From: Monilinia fructicola
Taxonomy: Eukaryota > Ascomycota > Leotiomycetes > Helotiales > Sclerotiniaceae
Length of the DNA stretch: 64,000 nucleotides
Direction: 5' to 3'
Assembly (NCBI GenBank): GCA_008692225.1
Contig: VICG01000002.1
Span: forward strand, 1,380,001-1,444,000
Shown piece after piece: positions 21,215 to 33,622 of this stretch (positions are counted from its first letter, which is position 1; every line of letters begins with the position of its first letter). The position numbers and the translations under genes are program-made. The notes beneath the pieces were generated by a model, which searched no databases, was not told where the DNA came from, and saw only the letters and a program-made list of their open reading frames with translations.

Positions 21215-24200
21215 ATTGAATTTTGTTGGTGATAGTTGTATTTTGAATGAATGTGTTAAATGTTATCTTGAATTTTGAAGAATGGTCACCAGACCTGTAA
21301 ATGAGAGTTTGAGAAAAGAATGACTTTGAAAAAAGAATGTATGTATACCGTCAAGGTAACAACTCAGAAAGGATGAGAAAAAGAACGGAAGAGAAAGAAA
21401 CGATTCCTGCGATACAGAACAAAACATTGACTCTTGAGCAGATGCAAACCTTTTTGTAGTTTCAATGGCATCAACTACTAATATCCCTGTTGAATTCATC
21501 ATCACTAGTAACTCGCTGTTAATGGCTTAAAAGCTCCAACCATCAACTTAATCTATTTGAGTCTCGAATGTGCCCACCTTCTCGGTAAAGTGTGATGTAT
21601 GCTGGATTGAAATTCCTAATCCCTTCTTTCTCATTTGTTTCGTTTACCATCATCTGTATCCTTCGCTCGAGAGTGGATTAATCGAGGGGGAAGTACGCCA
21701 TTGAGGCTCTCGTTATATGAATTTATATTGAGGGGTAAATTGGATGGTCATCATCTAGAAAATATGATAGGACAACCCTTGTTCCCACGTTTCAAAAAGT
21801 AGTTTTCGCTTATCCAGACGTTTCGAAATTCTCCTAGTTCAGGGTTATAAGGCGTGTACTGATCCACTCGGATTCCCATCTTTGGTACAGCAGTTTGATC
21901 GTTCATCCGAAAAGGTTCTAGAGACGGTAAACCACACCGAGAGGAAGATTTTTCGGGAAAGAGCTTGGTGGTTTCATATCAAAAGAAAACGAGAACAAAT
22001 TGACGGATATTCTACGGCAACTGAGTACCCAAGCCTACCAAGTCAACCAAGCCACACCTTCCATCATCAAGATTTATGCACAGTGGCAGTGGTAGCGGTA
22101 GTGGCTCTTCTTTCGATTTTCTAACCAAGTTGAGTATGCAACCCAATATAGAACATCATTCAGGCCCATCTTGGAAATTAAAGGGAAGAAAGAAAAAGGG
22201 ATTCGTTTTCAACTTTTGATGAGAGGATTTGATGGATGTGTGGGCCAATAACTGGGCGCCGTAAGCCGTTTTTTTATTTGTTGACCATACGCGGATATTG
22301 TAACGACATCCCATACTGATAGGAGCGCGGTTCCGTCTAATTATTAAGAACTTCCCAAAAGGATGTGATCAATTTTGATAGGTGAAGGGATAGGCTCCGT
22401 ACTGTATGAAATATATGAAATTTAGTTTTTCCAAGGGTTTTCGATTAACGAAGTTGAGTTTTGCAAAAGCTTTCGGATTATCGGAAGATTTTTTATCTTA
22501 TTGTTATTTGTTGATCTGATATAACATCTCCCTGCCCTACCGGAAAGGCATTTGAAGACCTTGTTCCGTCAAATGGGGAATGATAGTGACACTAGATTCC
22601 AGAAGTGCAGGGAAAACTTGCATGACATAGGATGACAGGGCGAATTCTTCTTGCAGTACGAAAATGTACACCTTGAGGCGGAAACCCTTCCGCAACATCC
22701 AGGCCAGTCCATATTTCAGGACTTCATTTCTTCATCTCCACTTGCAGGTATTCTTTTGTCAGTGTTGGTGTCGTGCCAGTCAATATTTGATCTGAGCGTT
22801 TAAGCCCGAAACTATCGAAAGCCTCGACCGTTGCTTGTCGTCCTTTTGTCCCGTGCCTCGTGTGCTCCCTGGCATCAAATTACAATCATGCCAATATTGG
22901 CATGGATAGGTCATTCTTCCCCTATGTTTCTTCATATGGGAGAGCTTATCTATACAGCCCAAATGCAATATAGAATAACAGAATCAACCGTTGGTGTTTG
23001 TTGTTGTTTTGAGAAGATGACCTAAAATCTCTGCAACATGTGTCTGTCATCAAATAAGCGTGAATGCCAGCCACATCGTCGCTCAGGCTCTTCATCACAT
23101 GACTCGAAACTTTGGAAATCTTCATGCTTCAAAAATCAAAAAGTTCTCGAGTGCTGTAACAGTATTCAAATATGTATTGATCGGATATCTTTCGGTGGAT
23201 CTTCAAGGGAGTCTGAGATAAAATTATCAGACTGGAATGAGAAATAGGTATAAGTTCTTCCTATGGTCACGTGAAAAGCTTATTGGTTTTGTTTACTTTA
23301 CTGTCGTCGACCTTTTCACCAGTCATAAAATGCAATGTACATTTCTACCTAGGTAGTCATTTGAAGTATAACACTTCTTGACTTTGAGCTTCGATGTTGC
23401 CAGTTTTGTTCATGTTATTGATGTCAAAAGTGACCACGGCTATTATGCTGATGATCTTAGTTCTAGACATTGTTTGGTTATGTGTTAAATGAGATTTCTT
23501 CTAATTCTCTTTGCTCATGTCACTAGAAATTTTCAGATTATCAGCACTGACAACTATCAAAGTATTAGTGCCACTGTCACTATTGAGCTTTGTCCCCGCC
23601 AAGAAAACTAGAGCTATCACTATCGCTTTGCCCTTCATTTCACTGGAATGCCGCGATATAAAGCAACATCATTGGATACAAAGGAATATGACCTATTCAA
23701 TTGTTCATCTATTTGACAGTTTTTGAATCCGGTTTGGTGACAAGATGTATTCAAAGGCTTTTCTGGCCTTTTGTTGCAGTACCAAGGAAGCAATGACCCA
23801 AGGTGCTCGCCCTAAATCACATAAGAGGACATTTATACATCCACCTGGTGATCTATGCAGAAGATCTTTGGACTAAAGAATTCTGCGGCTTATCAACTTC
23901 TACTAATGGTAGTCTCAAGTTCTGATCGGCGAGGAAACAACTATTTTGTACGCCTCCGCACTCGAAATAGGGGTTTTAAACATTTTCACTCCCAGAGCCG
24001 AACGATCTGTCAGTTACTCCTCATAAATCCAGCTGTTCTGTCACGAGTCACGAAGTTTTGGTTATCTATTTTATTCAATTAATTGTGTACATCTCCTTCG
24101 TTTTATTATTCTAACCGTTCCGAGTGCTCATATAAGCTTAAGGCAGGCAAGTGTCTTGTAATCTGCAGAAACATCCAGTGTCATATGATCAAGTTTATAA

Positions 24201-27200
24201 GCTAAGACCTTAATATAAACAGGTAGTAAGATAGCTGTTACGATCATCACTTTTACTACTTCAATTCAATGATAATTGTCAAATGTGACAACCATATATA
24301 TTCGTGAACACGGAATCAGGCGTTGGTGGCGACGATTCAATCGTCTACTGCCATGACAATTGAATTCTGAGTATCAGAAACAAAAAGATGTCAATTGATC
24401 ATAATGCGGTGACGCAGATAGGCAAATTATCACACCCACGTACAAACATCCTACACAGACCTTGTCATCGATATTTCCATTTCGTTGTCTTTTTTTGAGT
24501 ATTTCCATCTCTCAATATTCCGCTGAGAGTTTCTGGAATGAATATATGGAGCCCCTCGAACCGAGATGCTGTACCGATAGCTATGGCCATCTTCGGTCGA
24601 GCAAGGTCAGATGAATGCCGGGTCTCATACTTCGAACAGTGATACAACTGAACGTCCTATGGACAGTCCTTAAAATCCAACAAAAGAATCCCATCACTCG
24701 CACCTTGTTAAGATAGTTCGAAAGTGCAAGAGATTAGACTGATTATTAGGGCGGAATTCAATTTGACCCCAATCAGGAAGTGGCAAGATGTGTTTACTGC
24801 TGGTAGATGACGGGATATTCCGAGGAAGAAAGTATTCCCTCCTTATGTCGAGGCTAGCGCGCCCCTTGCATGGAAATCTCCTTTCTGTGACTTATAACAC
24901 TTCAATTCGGTTTCTTCTTTCCCCAAGGATGAAAGTAATAGAGAATTAAGATGACTGAAAATTTCACTATCTGGAAGCTTCTCAATCTTTTCTCTATGGA
25001 CTGTCCAGTTCTTAATATTAAGCCTCATATTCTACTGCCCCAGTTCTTACTTTCAGGGTTTGCATGATTTCAAATCAATGCACAACTATCGTTGGTGATT
25101 ATTTTTTGTCGAATTTCTCTTGTCAGTAGATTCGTATACACTGTCAAGAATTGCTCTTAACTGCAGCAACCCAAGTGAGACGAGAGATCAAGGCTGAAAC
25201 GAGCGGTTTTTGGAATTAAAAAGATGATGCTATGGAATTCTTGACGGATTTCTTAAAGCAAATTTATTTTGTGTCCTGCAGTAGTTGCATGGCACAATCT
25301 CCGTTTTTCTTGGTTCATATATCTCGTTCTGGCGGATCGTGGAAGCGATCACTAATACACTCTTACAACATAGCAAGAGGATAGTGGTGTTGGATGTGAT
25401 TGTGACAGAATGGTTTATTCACTATATTACCATAAGGCTTTCCATGATTCCAGCTCCTATAATGACTCAGGCCTGCCGCTTCTTCTAACTCATTAATTCG
25501 GCGTGAGAAGAAGGATTAGTGGGATGAGTATCCAGCTTCTTTCCACTTGAGAACCTCCAAGTTCCAAGCAAAAGTATCACAGTCAGGCTGTCATCAACTG
25601 AGACTCGGCAATGAGCGAGAATTAATAAGAGGCAAAAGTATGCAAGTTGCTGCATGTAATTTTTCATTGACAATGGTCTATGATCCCGTAATTACCTAGT
25701 ATTCTCAGTTCCCGCTGTCGCTAAATTCCAAGATCACGCTAACATCTAAGGTTGCTGTCGAAAAAATCTCTCTCTATTTTGATCCTCCTCTTGTACTCAA
25801 TTGGGTGTGGCAAAACCCACAAAAATATGGTTCTGTCCTCGATTATCAGCAGCACTGACTGCCCGGCGAGGAATGCTGAAGCACAATATCTCCAACTCTT
25901 CTATCGGGATTCTCACTCGCACAAAATGTGCCTATTCTTCTCAGCTGTCTTTGTGCCATATATATAAATGAGCAAATATTTCTTTCACTCTTCCCGAAGC
26001 ACGATTGTGAATCATAATCCCAAGAGCAATTCAATAGAGTGAATGATGAGAAACCGAAGCTCTGAAACCTGACCTGTAAATTATTCTTTATGGATAAGCC
26101 ATGCATGGCGCTGAATCTGACTATAGTGCGGTATTGCGAGAAGAGAAAGCAAAATTTCAAACGTCCGATCTTGCAGGAAGTACAAGAGCAACTATCTCTC
26201 AAGTATTAATCAGACACGCCAAGTCATGAACTCCAGCGATACAACAAAATTCGAAAATCAATATATCTGACGAGCTCGCAAGAGATAGCTTCACTTAATT
26301 GTAGAGTACGTACGAGTGCAGATAACGAAACCCTAGTTTCTCGTGCTGTCTTCGAATTCATCCCCTCATGGTATAGGATTCGACATTTTGCTGTCGATAA
26401 AATATGAACAGCTCAGCACCATTCTTGCAGAACAACAAACCCCTTTCAACCTCATTCCGTGCGATCTCTGGCTGCTTTTTGCTTACTCGAGGTCTACGAT
26501 ATTGGCTTGGATGATCTGTATGGATCTGAAACTTTGCCCAATGGTGGTAGTAGTGTAAGTTTGTATTATGATGGCTGATATTGAGGTTGTTTATACTACT
26601 TTAACACGTACAACACATAATATTACATATAACTGTATATATTGCAGCAAAAGAGTATGTGGATTGAAACCTGCTAGCTGCTACTATTTAAAACATCCGT
26701 TTGAGCTTAAGGATCCTTAGCCCCATTAGTCTTATGACTGTCATGACAAGACATATCATCACCCCCCAGTGTAGAATCTGCAAACTTATCTGTGTGATAT
26801 TCGCGAAATATCAGGGTCCCTTCTTCATGGCAAGATAATCTTTGCTGTGAATACTTTTACTTTCATCTCATGGTCTAGTGTGAGCTACCGAGCTGAGTGG
26901 CAACGACAACACTCAACCCAAATCTTCGCTGTCTGCAATCTTCGTCATTGTCTTCCGTGCCAGTAATAACTCTCATCATAACTTCAGGAGTAGTCCCTTG
27001 GATATTGGATCTAATCACAACGTGTACCGAGAGTGGTGATAAAATCTATCTTTGACTTTCGCTTTGCCATTCTACCCAAATTATACTTGATGCCCGACAT
27101 TCCTTTGAAGGAGTAGACTGATAAGCAATCTCAAATTGAAGTCTCATTCGTGAGCACCAATATTCTGAGAGCTTTGGAATTTTTGGAGTGAACAATTGCC

Positions 27201-28900
27201 CCATGCCATTTAGATTTGGTGAGGTAGGTAGTGTCATACACTGCGGTGGTTGACCCTCAGTTTTGGTTATGCAGGAGATTGTGATTTGGCTTTTCTGAAT
27301 ATTATGCAGAGCTACAAGTCGGATGGAAGTTTCCTGCAGAGAGATCGGACCGTTGTAAGGCTTTATCTTGCGATCACATGTGGTGAACCTATGGCAATCG
27401 TACTTGGTACAACACGGAGACCTATCACTCCCAACCACTCCAGTGGCATGTTACTCAAGCACAGTATTGATTGAGGAGAGAGGTATCTATTCTGGAGATT
27501 GAAGAGCAATAAAATAGTTCTAATATAGTAACATGCATGGGGTACTCGCTCACTTGGGAGTATGTGAGGCACGGCCATGTTTAGTCCTGAATTCCAAAAA
27601 GACTGCCAGAATCTATACCCGTGGACACTTGAGATAATTGTAGATTTTTCAGACTCAGCCAGTTAGATCCCACAATGCAAGAATATCATTGTTCCAGAGA
27701 TCATGTCTACAACAGAAAAAAGGACCTAACAAGGGCAATACGTAACGACGATAATTGAAGATTCAAGTAGAAGTGAGAACTGCTTACCTCTTTTCCCACC
27801 TGTACATTCCTGTATTAGACAATTTTTCCAGCGCAGTAAATTACCGCAGTATAAGGCAGGTACGCGTGCAGAAAATTAACCTGAATGCAAGCCAGTATTG
27901 TAATTAGTATCTTCACCTTCAGTATATGAACCCGAATAGTGATATTTATTCTATCTTCTCGAAATATCTCTGTACATCATTTTCAATTTTTTATTGTCAA
28001 AAGTGCTCAATGTTCCAATAATGTTCAATTCTACTAAGGAAATGTTTAGCATTAACTTGAAATCTCTGATTCGGGGTAAACCTAATCTCAGAAAGTTATT
28101 CCAGGGGTAATTTCGATTAGGTTTTGTTGAGCTTAGGATACATTTAGAACAAGCATTCCAAATTAGATCCAACACCTTAATATATCTTAATAATTATTAA
28201 GTTTGATTATATAACTTAAGTATATATAGGGGTTTGAGTGTACTCTGTATATAAAAAGGTGGGAACAAAAGACTCCGTACCAACCACGATATTCCTGGCA
28301 AATACCAGTCTGAATACTGGCGAAAGCTCTAGGTTTTGAAGGAATGAAATGAAACTCAGAGAGCCCCTACAAAAGAAAAGAAGGCTGTTCATCACTCGGA
28401 TAAATCTTCCAAGCAGTTCCGCCTTGGCTCTTGGATCACATCTATTTGGAGCCCCCTGACTTGGGATAGAAAGACACTTTCCGTGGGATAGGATGAAAAG
28501 AAACCTTGATATCTAGCCAACCTGATTTCCGTATTCCCCACTTCAAGAGCATTCTTGTAGCTTCACAAAAGCAGTGTTGAGAATCTTTACAAGATAGTAT
28601 ACTCTGAGAACAAAACATCGGGCAGATACTTGAATTTTAATAGCATGCAACTAAAAATTTTGAAAAGCCAAAAAGTGGACGGAAAAGTCAAGCGGCAGTA
28701 AGAGGGTATGTCCACTAACAAATGTGAACTTTCACGTCTCTTCATTTTGAGCTCTCTAGCTTCACTATAGCCTTTTTCAAAAACCTTTCAACGTCAAAAC
28801 CTTCAAGCTATCAATCAACGCCGGTCTAGACTTATCTCCTTTACGTCTGGGAATTTCCACAACAGAATCTTTACCTGATCAAAGAAATTACACCAGGGCC
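21215..28900. other. Long gene-poor region, no recognisable gene
   Basis: About 7.7 kb with only short, unrelated frames on both strands. None shows a family motif or a consistent exon chain. The first few hundred bases are the upstream region of cellobiose dehydrogenase. A TACCTAGGTAG-type motif lies at 23347, and an AT-rich stretch without clear repeat structure lies near 28160-28260. Composition looks like ordinary moderately AT-rich spacer rather than satellite DNA. Confidence 0.5.
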
Positions 28901-28929
28901 GTTGCCAAGATAACCCGACATTAGCGCCA

Positions 28930-30205
28930 CCATTGCCATCAGCAATTTAGATGTATTGTGCTACAGGACTTGAATACCAGAAAAGTGACTTCGTTCCGAT
29001 GATAGTTCATGGCTTGTTCGAGAGTCTCAAGGCTCGGTTCGTTGAAGGTCATCTGTTCCAAAGCCGCCGTTTTAACCCATTGATCGTGAGCCACATAATT
29101 TACCATTCCGATCATGACTTCATTGGCAAGCTCAAGTCGCACAATATTTCCCCGGGCTTCTGGCTCCAGTCTGCTCGCCTGTCGTCAGAGGGTTGATTAC
29201 AGCTGCGAAATTTTCGATCTCGCATAAGCTCATCCATTTGCTCTACTTCCTCATCTGGCTAATGCATAGTATCTTTCCAAGAAAGGGACATGATCCTAGG
29301 GTTCTATAAAATGTCATTAAGGTCAATGATCGTAACAAATGAATGGGGATAGATAAACCTTTATGTTCACAAAACCCGTAGTACTGTTGGGTTTACAATA
29401 CACTCCAAACACCATATGGTTGTGGATATCTTGTGATGCAAGAAGAATACTGTGTTCTGTATGTGTACATGCAGTAGGTGACTGTACGAAACACATGCCC
29501 GGAGCTCAGTGGTCTATTCATCAGGCATCAAACCACAACTTAACATATGAAAATCTGATCACTAGAACGATTTGTGAGTTGCATCACTAGCACAGTTATA
29601 GCCGTGAAAACTTTATGGAAAATTACACGATCTTTACGTAGCACCAGCCGACCCAAACTACGCTCCTTGTGTATCATAGTGGGTTTAAAACACACGGTTT
29701 CCATATTGATCATTGAACGACAAGCCACGTTCCAACTCGTAAGGATAGTCAAGAAGTAGTCAAGGACAATCCTTAAGTCTTTCAACGTAACATCAATACT
29801 TCTACGAAAGGCGACACCGGCTGAAATAGTAATTGTCGCGTTTCCTATCTCTACTCCCTTGGTCTGAGGGACAGACTGCCCTTCCATAGAAATAACCAGT
29901 AAAGGCCCTTTTCACTCATGCGTCATCTTCCCATCCATGATTTTATTTGCAGACTGTGTCATTTTCGAGCCATCGGATCCAAAGTTATCACTCATGTAGA
30001 CGGCCAGTGTGTGGTTGATGTGACGCGCTCGCTCAATCCTATGAGGTTCGATGACGAGTTGTTCGGGATCGAATCGACCGCCTGGACCATAAGTGAGAAA
30101 TGAACTGACGTCTGGGGCATCGAATAAGCCTTGTTTGTGTGTGGGGCTGGGACGTGAACGGACAGTGTGGTAAAGCTTTTGCAAAGAGTTTTGTGCAGAG
30201 ACCAA
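28930..30205 (-). pseudogene. Unidentified coding-like fragments, possible gene relic
   Basis: Three minus-strand frames in this order look more protein-like than the surrounding spacer: 30205-29912 (containing TYGPGGRFDPEQLVIEPHRI), 29887-29540 (containing VEIGNATITISAGVAF), and about 29190-28939 (containing GNIVRLELANEVMIGMVNYV). Codon composition is balanced and there is no low complexity. I could not chain them with good splice sites and do not recognise the family. They could be pieces of one decayed gene, one intact gene with introns I failed to place, or chance. Confidence 0.25.
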
Positions 30206-30955
30206 TCAAGTGGGGGGAAAGAAGGCGGCAGATCTACAGCGAGTGCAGTCCTTTGCGGGGAGGCTGCAAATCGTGCACGTTAGTGCTGGTTGTCCCCAGA
30301 AACTAATGCCAGGATCGACAGGATTCTGGGATGAAGTCTGATGAAAGAATAGCTCTGGTTCTTTAAAAGGAAATCAGCACACAGTTGGAGAAGAAGGAAA
30401 ACGAGAACAAAGTAACCTTGTTGTCCTGGTAGATAGAACTAATGAATCTCATATCCTTTCGATTTGTCAGCTTAACGCCAAAGCTTACGGCACTTCGACG
30501 AGTTTAAATACGAATAAAAGTCAACATATCGAACCTGAAGTTGGTATTCACGGGGACGTTAGGTAAAATTAGAGAAGTTCAGAGTACTTTCTTATCTACG
30601 TGTTATTACGTCATTGTTGGTTTGCATTTACTCCGTACATACGGTGAATGTAATTTGAGGAGTAACCACGTGATACCGCGCTTCCTGAATATCAAACGCG
30701 ACCACAGCCAAAAGACCTGCGATATTTACCAGGAATCAACGGATCAACTCATTCATTCTTGATTGCACGAGGCATTTTAAATTAAAAGTTTGTATCATAG
30801 ATTAACTGGTGAGTCTGGGAGCCCTCATCAAAAACTCTACACATACTTTCTACTTCCTTCTGCCGGTAGCTGACCAGCTTCTTGGATCATCTATAGATCC
30901 CAACTCCTACTAATCGTCAAACCACGCCCCCATCAAATATTCACAACTACCAAAG
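30206..30955. promoter_or_regulatory. Upstream region of the plus-strand DUF7918-like gene
   Basis: No gene is seen in this 750-bp stretch, which lies directly before the start at 30956. It contains a TACTCCGTAC motif at 30628-30638 and a CACGTG core near 30666, about 300 bp upstream of the start codon. Promoter function is inferred from position only. Confidence 0.35.
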
Positions 30956-32153
30956 ATGGTCATCTTCAATAAGCTTCCTCATTTGGAAGTTAGTGTTCAG
31001 GTAGATGGCGCGAATGTTCAAGAATATGATGATGATGAGGAAATAACGGTCAAACCAGGACTGGTTGGCGAACATCAAGCTGGGAGAACAGTGTCCAAAT
31101 TTGTCGAGGCGGTTGATGGTGCCGAATTCTGCGTCCGATGTTTGATATCGCCCCAATATATAAGAGATTCCCCGAATATCTTAGTACGCGCATACGTTGA
31201 TGGCAACTTGGCTCAGGGAAAAGTGGTCGGACATGCTCGCTCCTCTATCCTATTTGAAGGGAAAAGTATTAGAACTAGTCATTCGTCAAGAAGTGGTGAC
31301 GCAGAAAAATGGGTGATGCAGAAGTTTAGATTCTCTAGGCTTGATATCTGTAAGATACTTTCTGCTGAAGTTACTGGCTCTATAGTTGTTGGTGTTAACG
31401 CTGTGAAGCAAGCGAAGAAACTCGACACTCGAGCCTCGAGCAAGAGAGAAAGGAGGCTGAAAAGATTGGTACAATTGAAGTCAAAATTTGGAGAGTCTCC
31501 GAAACAACAACAGTGATTCCCTTAACCTGTAATCAGCTTAGTGCCGCCTCCAATAGATTCCATGAGAAGGCGTTTAAAGGGGAGGCCAAAACTCACAACG
31601 TTTCGTAAGTCAAATTATCACCAGTATGTACTCTTCAATCAACTTATGGTTTTAGGTACTCTGCAAAAACCCCTATTCCTGCCCAAAGATTCGTAGATTG
31701 CAAAATTCTTGATGGCAAAGACTATCCTATTGCGATATATAAGTTCAAATATCGGTCTCGAGGTACCACAAAAACATTCAACATGGGAGGTATTGCTAAC
31801 ATCGATACAGAAGCACTTAAGCAGTTGTTGATCATAGAGCGGACTCCCGAACCTGATTACAGCCCAGCCCCCAATCCAGGGTCAAGTGTTGACCTCGGGA
31901 ATTTGACCGATGCTCAACAGGATCGCCTCAAGGCATTCTTACGCAATGAGGGCATTGCTGTGAGCAGCGCAATTATCTTGACTCCATAAATTTGCTGATC
32001 ACCCTGTAGGCGGATCGTGTATCCAACACTCCTGAGAGAAAAGTCAAGCGTGAGCGGGACAACGGAGAGGGCAGTTCAGATCAAGCAAGACGAAAGAAGT
32101 CCAAAACTACAGAGATTGTTGATCTTACTGCTGATTCCGACGAAGACGAGTAG
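30956..32153 (+). CDS. DUF7918-type fungal protein with C-terminal SUMO-interacting-like motif (paralogue 1)
   Basis: Five exons: 30956-31349, 31409-31604, 31656-31762, 31811-31959 and 32010-32153. Introns are 59, 51, 48 and 50 bp, giving 329 residues. The N-terminal domain (MVIFNKLPHLEVSVQVDG, then DDDEE, then EHQAGRTVSKFVEA) matches a fungal family of unknown function that I recall as DUF7918. The second exon must be read in a different frame from the first, which gives EAEKIGTIEVKIWRV. This matches the minus-strand paralogue and proves the intron. The middle holds DGKDYPIAIYKFKYRSR and LLIIERTPEP, both shared with the paralogue. The tail is basic (ERKVKRERD, RRKKSK), then TEIVDLTADSDEDE, a textbook SUMO-interacting motif followed by acids. 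A nuclear, SUMO-linked role is inference. The final exon was placed by frame, splice sites and the shared ending. Confidence 0.85.
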
Positions 32154-33622
32154 AGACGAGTAGGACGGGAATCACATTGGGGACATGTAGGGACCGGCCG
32201 CTAGAGATATTACTTTCATTTCTCTTCTGGCGTTCTTAGTTGGCCTTCTAATGACTGAATGTACCTATTTTCCCCCTTGGGCACGAGAAGATATTTGCCG
32301 GGTATAACGGCACAACTACGGGAGGGAAGTGATTTAAGGGATTCATAATAAGGTTTCTACGTTTTCATTTGAGCTTACGAGCTTTCCTGAAATTCTTACT
32401 TCTATGGTAATATATCAGTGCTGGGCATTGATTGACGCTGTGCTTAGCTATACCGGATACTCATCTAACGTTTAATACAAATACACCTTCCTACACGTGG
32501 TACCATCAATGATACCATCAACGAGGAAATCCCGACAATACCATATGCTGCATAATATAACAGGTGCCAAGGTTCGAGATATCGAAGATCCTCAAACACA
32601 ATTAAATGCCATCCATCATACCGGGACATATATTTTGTCCGAAACCGATCCCATTCGTCCAACCACCGGTCCCGAGACATTCCAATCGTATCCACTTCCA
32701 TCTAGAACAGCCAGCCCATAACACATCAAATAACCACAAATCCAGATCAAAAGAGGAGCTTCCGAATTTCCAGTTCACGGACAAGAGAAAGCAGGCGCGG
32801 CGCCACGCCACGCCACACCAGATCCCTCTCGTCTCGTCTTGTCTCACTTCACACTGCGCACTGCGCACTTTGTTCTCGAACACCTCTCCATCAATTAGAG
32901 AAGTCCACATTGGGCAGCCGAGTCGAATCCTGGATCCTGGGTCCTGAGCCCTGAGCCCTATGGCTGGCCCGGTTTTTACACATACTGTGCTGTACCAAAG
33001 TCTCCGGTGACCACCGGATACGATGTTTGGGTAAGGGGTACGGATAAATGTGGAGCGTAGTGGACTGGAGATGAGAAGTAGGGGATTTAAGGTGGGCCGC
33101 TTGAGATCTTCCGGCTTGTAGCCGGCGTGGAGATATTGAGGGGCGGGGCAGGGTGGGGCTGCGCATTTCTTGGGCGACGAGGTGCGAAGTGGTCGAATCT
33201 GTGGGATTGGGTATTGTATTTTCGGTTGATCTGATAGGGGGTATTGCACCATTTTCCGGGTGGTATCTTAGATAACCTTGGAAAGTTGAGGCAGTATGTT
33301 TTAGATATGTAGATCATGGACTCTGCATAATTCTTATTTTATGAGACTGATGTTCTTGGCAGAAATATGTATTTTCTGCATATTTCTTGTCATCCGTAGG
33401 TAAATGGCAGGATATTTTTCTACGCCTCATTAGATATGTATTTCCTTATTGCTATCCCCTAGATATCTCACTCCCCTGTAAAAAGTATTGAAGGAAACTC
33501 GTTGACGCCAATATTAATCTGTCCGAAGCCCATTGACGCCTTTGTAGTGCGAATCGTTATAAAAAATCCCCCCCATCCATAAAATAGCCATCCGAATAGA
33601 ATTGCGGCAAACTGCTTTTGGC
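32154..33622. other. Spacer between the two convergent DUF7918-like genes
   Basis: The two genes run toward this 1.47-kb stretch. It contains a 216-codon minus-strand frame (33252-32602) and overlapping plus-strand frames, but all are Ser/Pro/Arg mixtures without a known motif. Short internal repeats occur (CACTGCGCACTGCGCAC near 32850; GGATCCTGGGTCCTGAGCCC near 32930). I see no third paralogue and no transposon ends. Confidence 0.5.

Noticed and set aside
27046..27438. 130-codon minus-strand frame in the gene desert
   Set aside because: No motif, no consistent neighbouring exons, and similar frames exist on the other strand.
32602..33252. 216-codon minus-strand frame between the DUF7918-like genes
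   Set aside because: No domain or conserved composition, and overlapping frames on the other strand are just as open; treated as chance.
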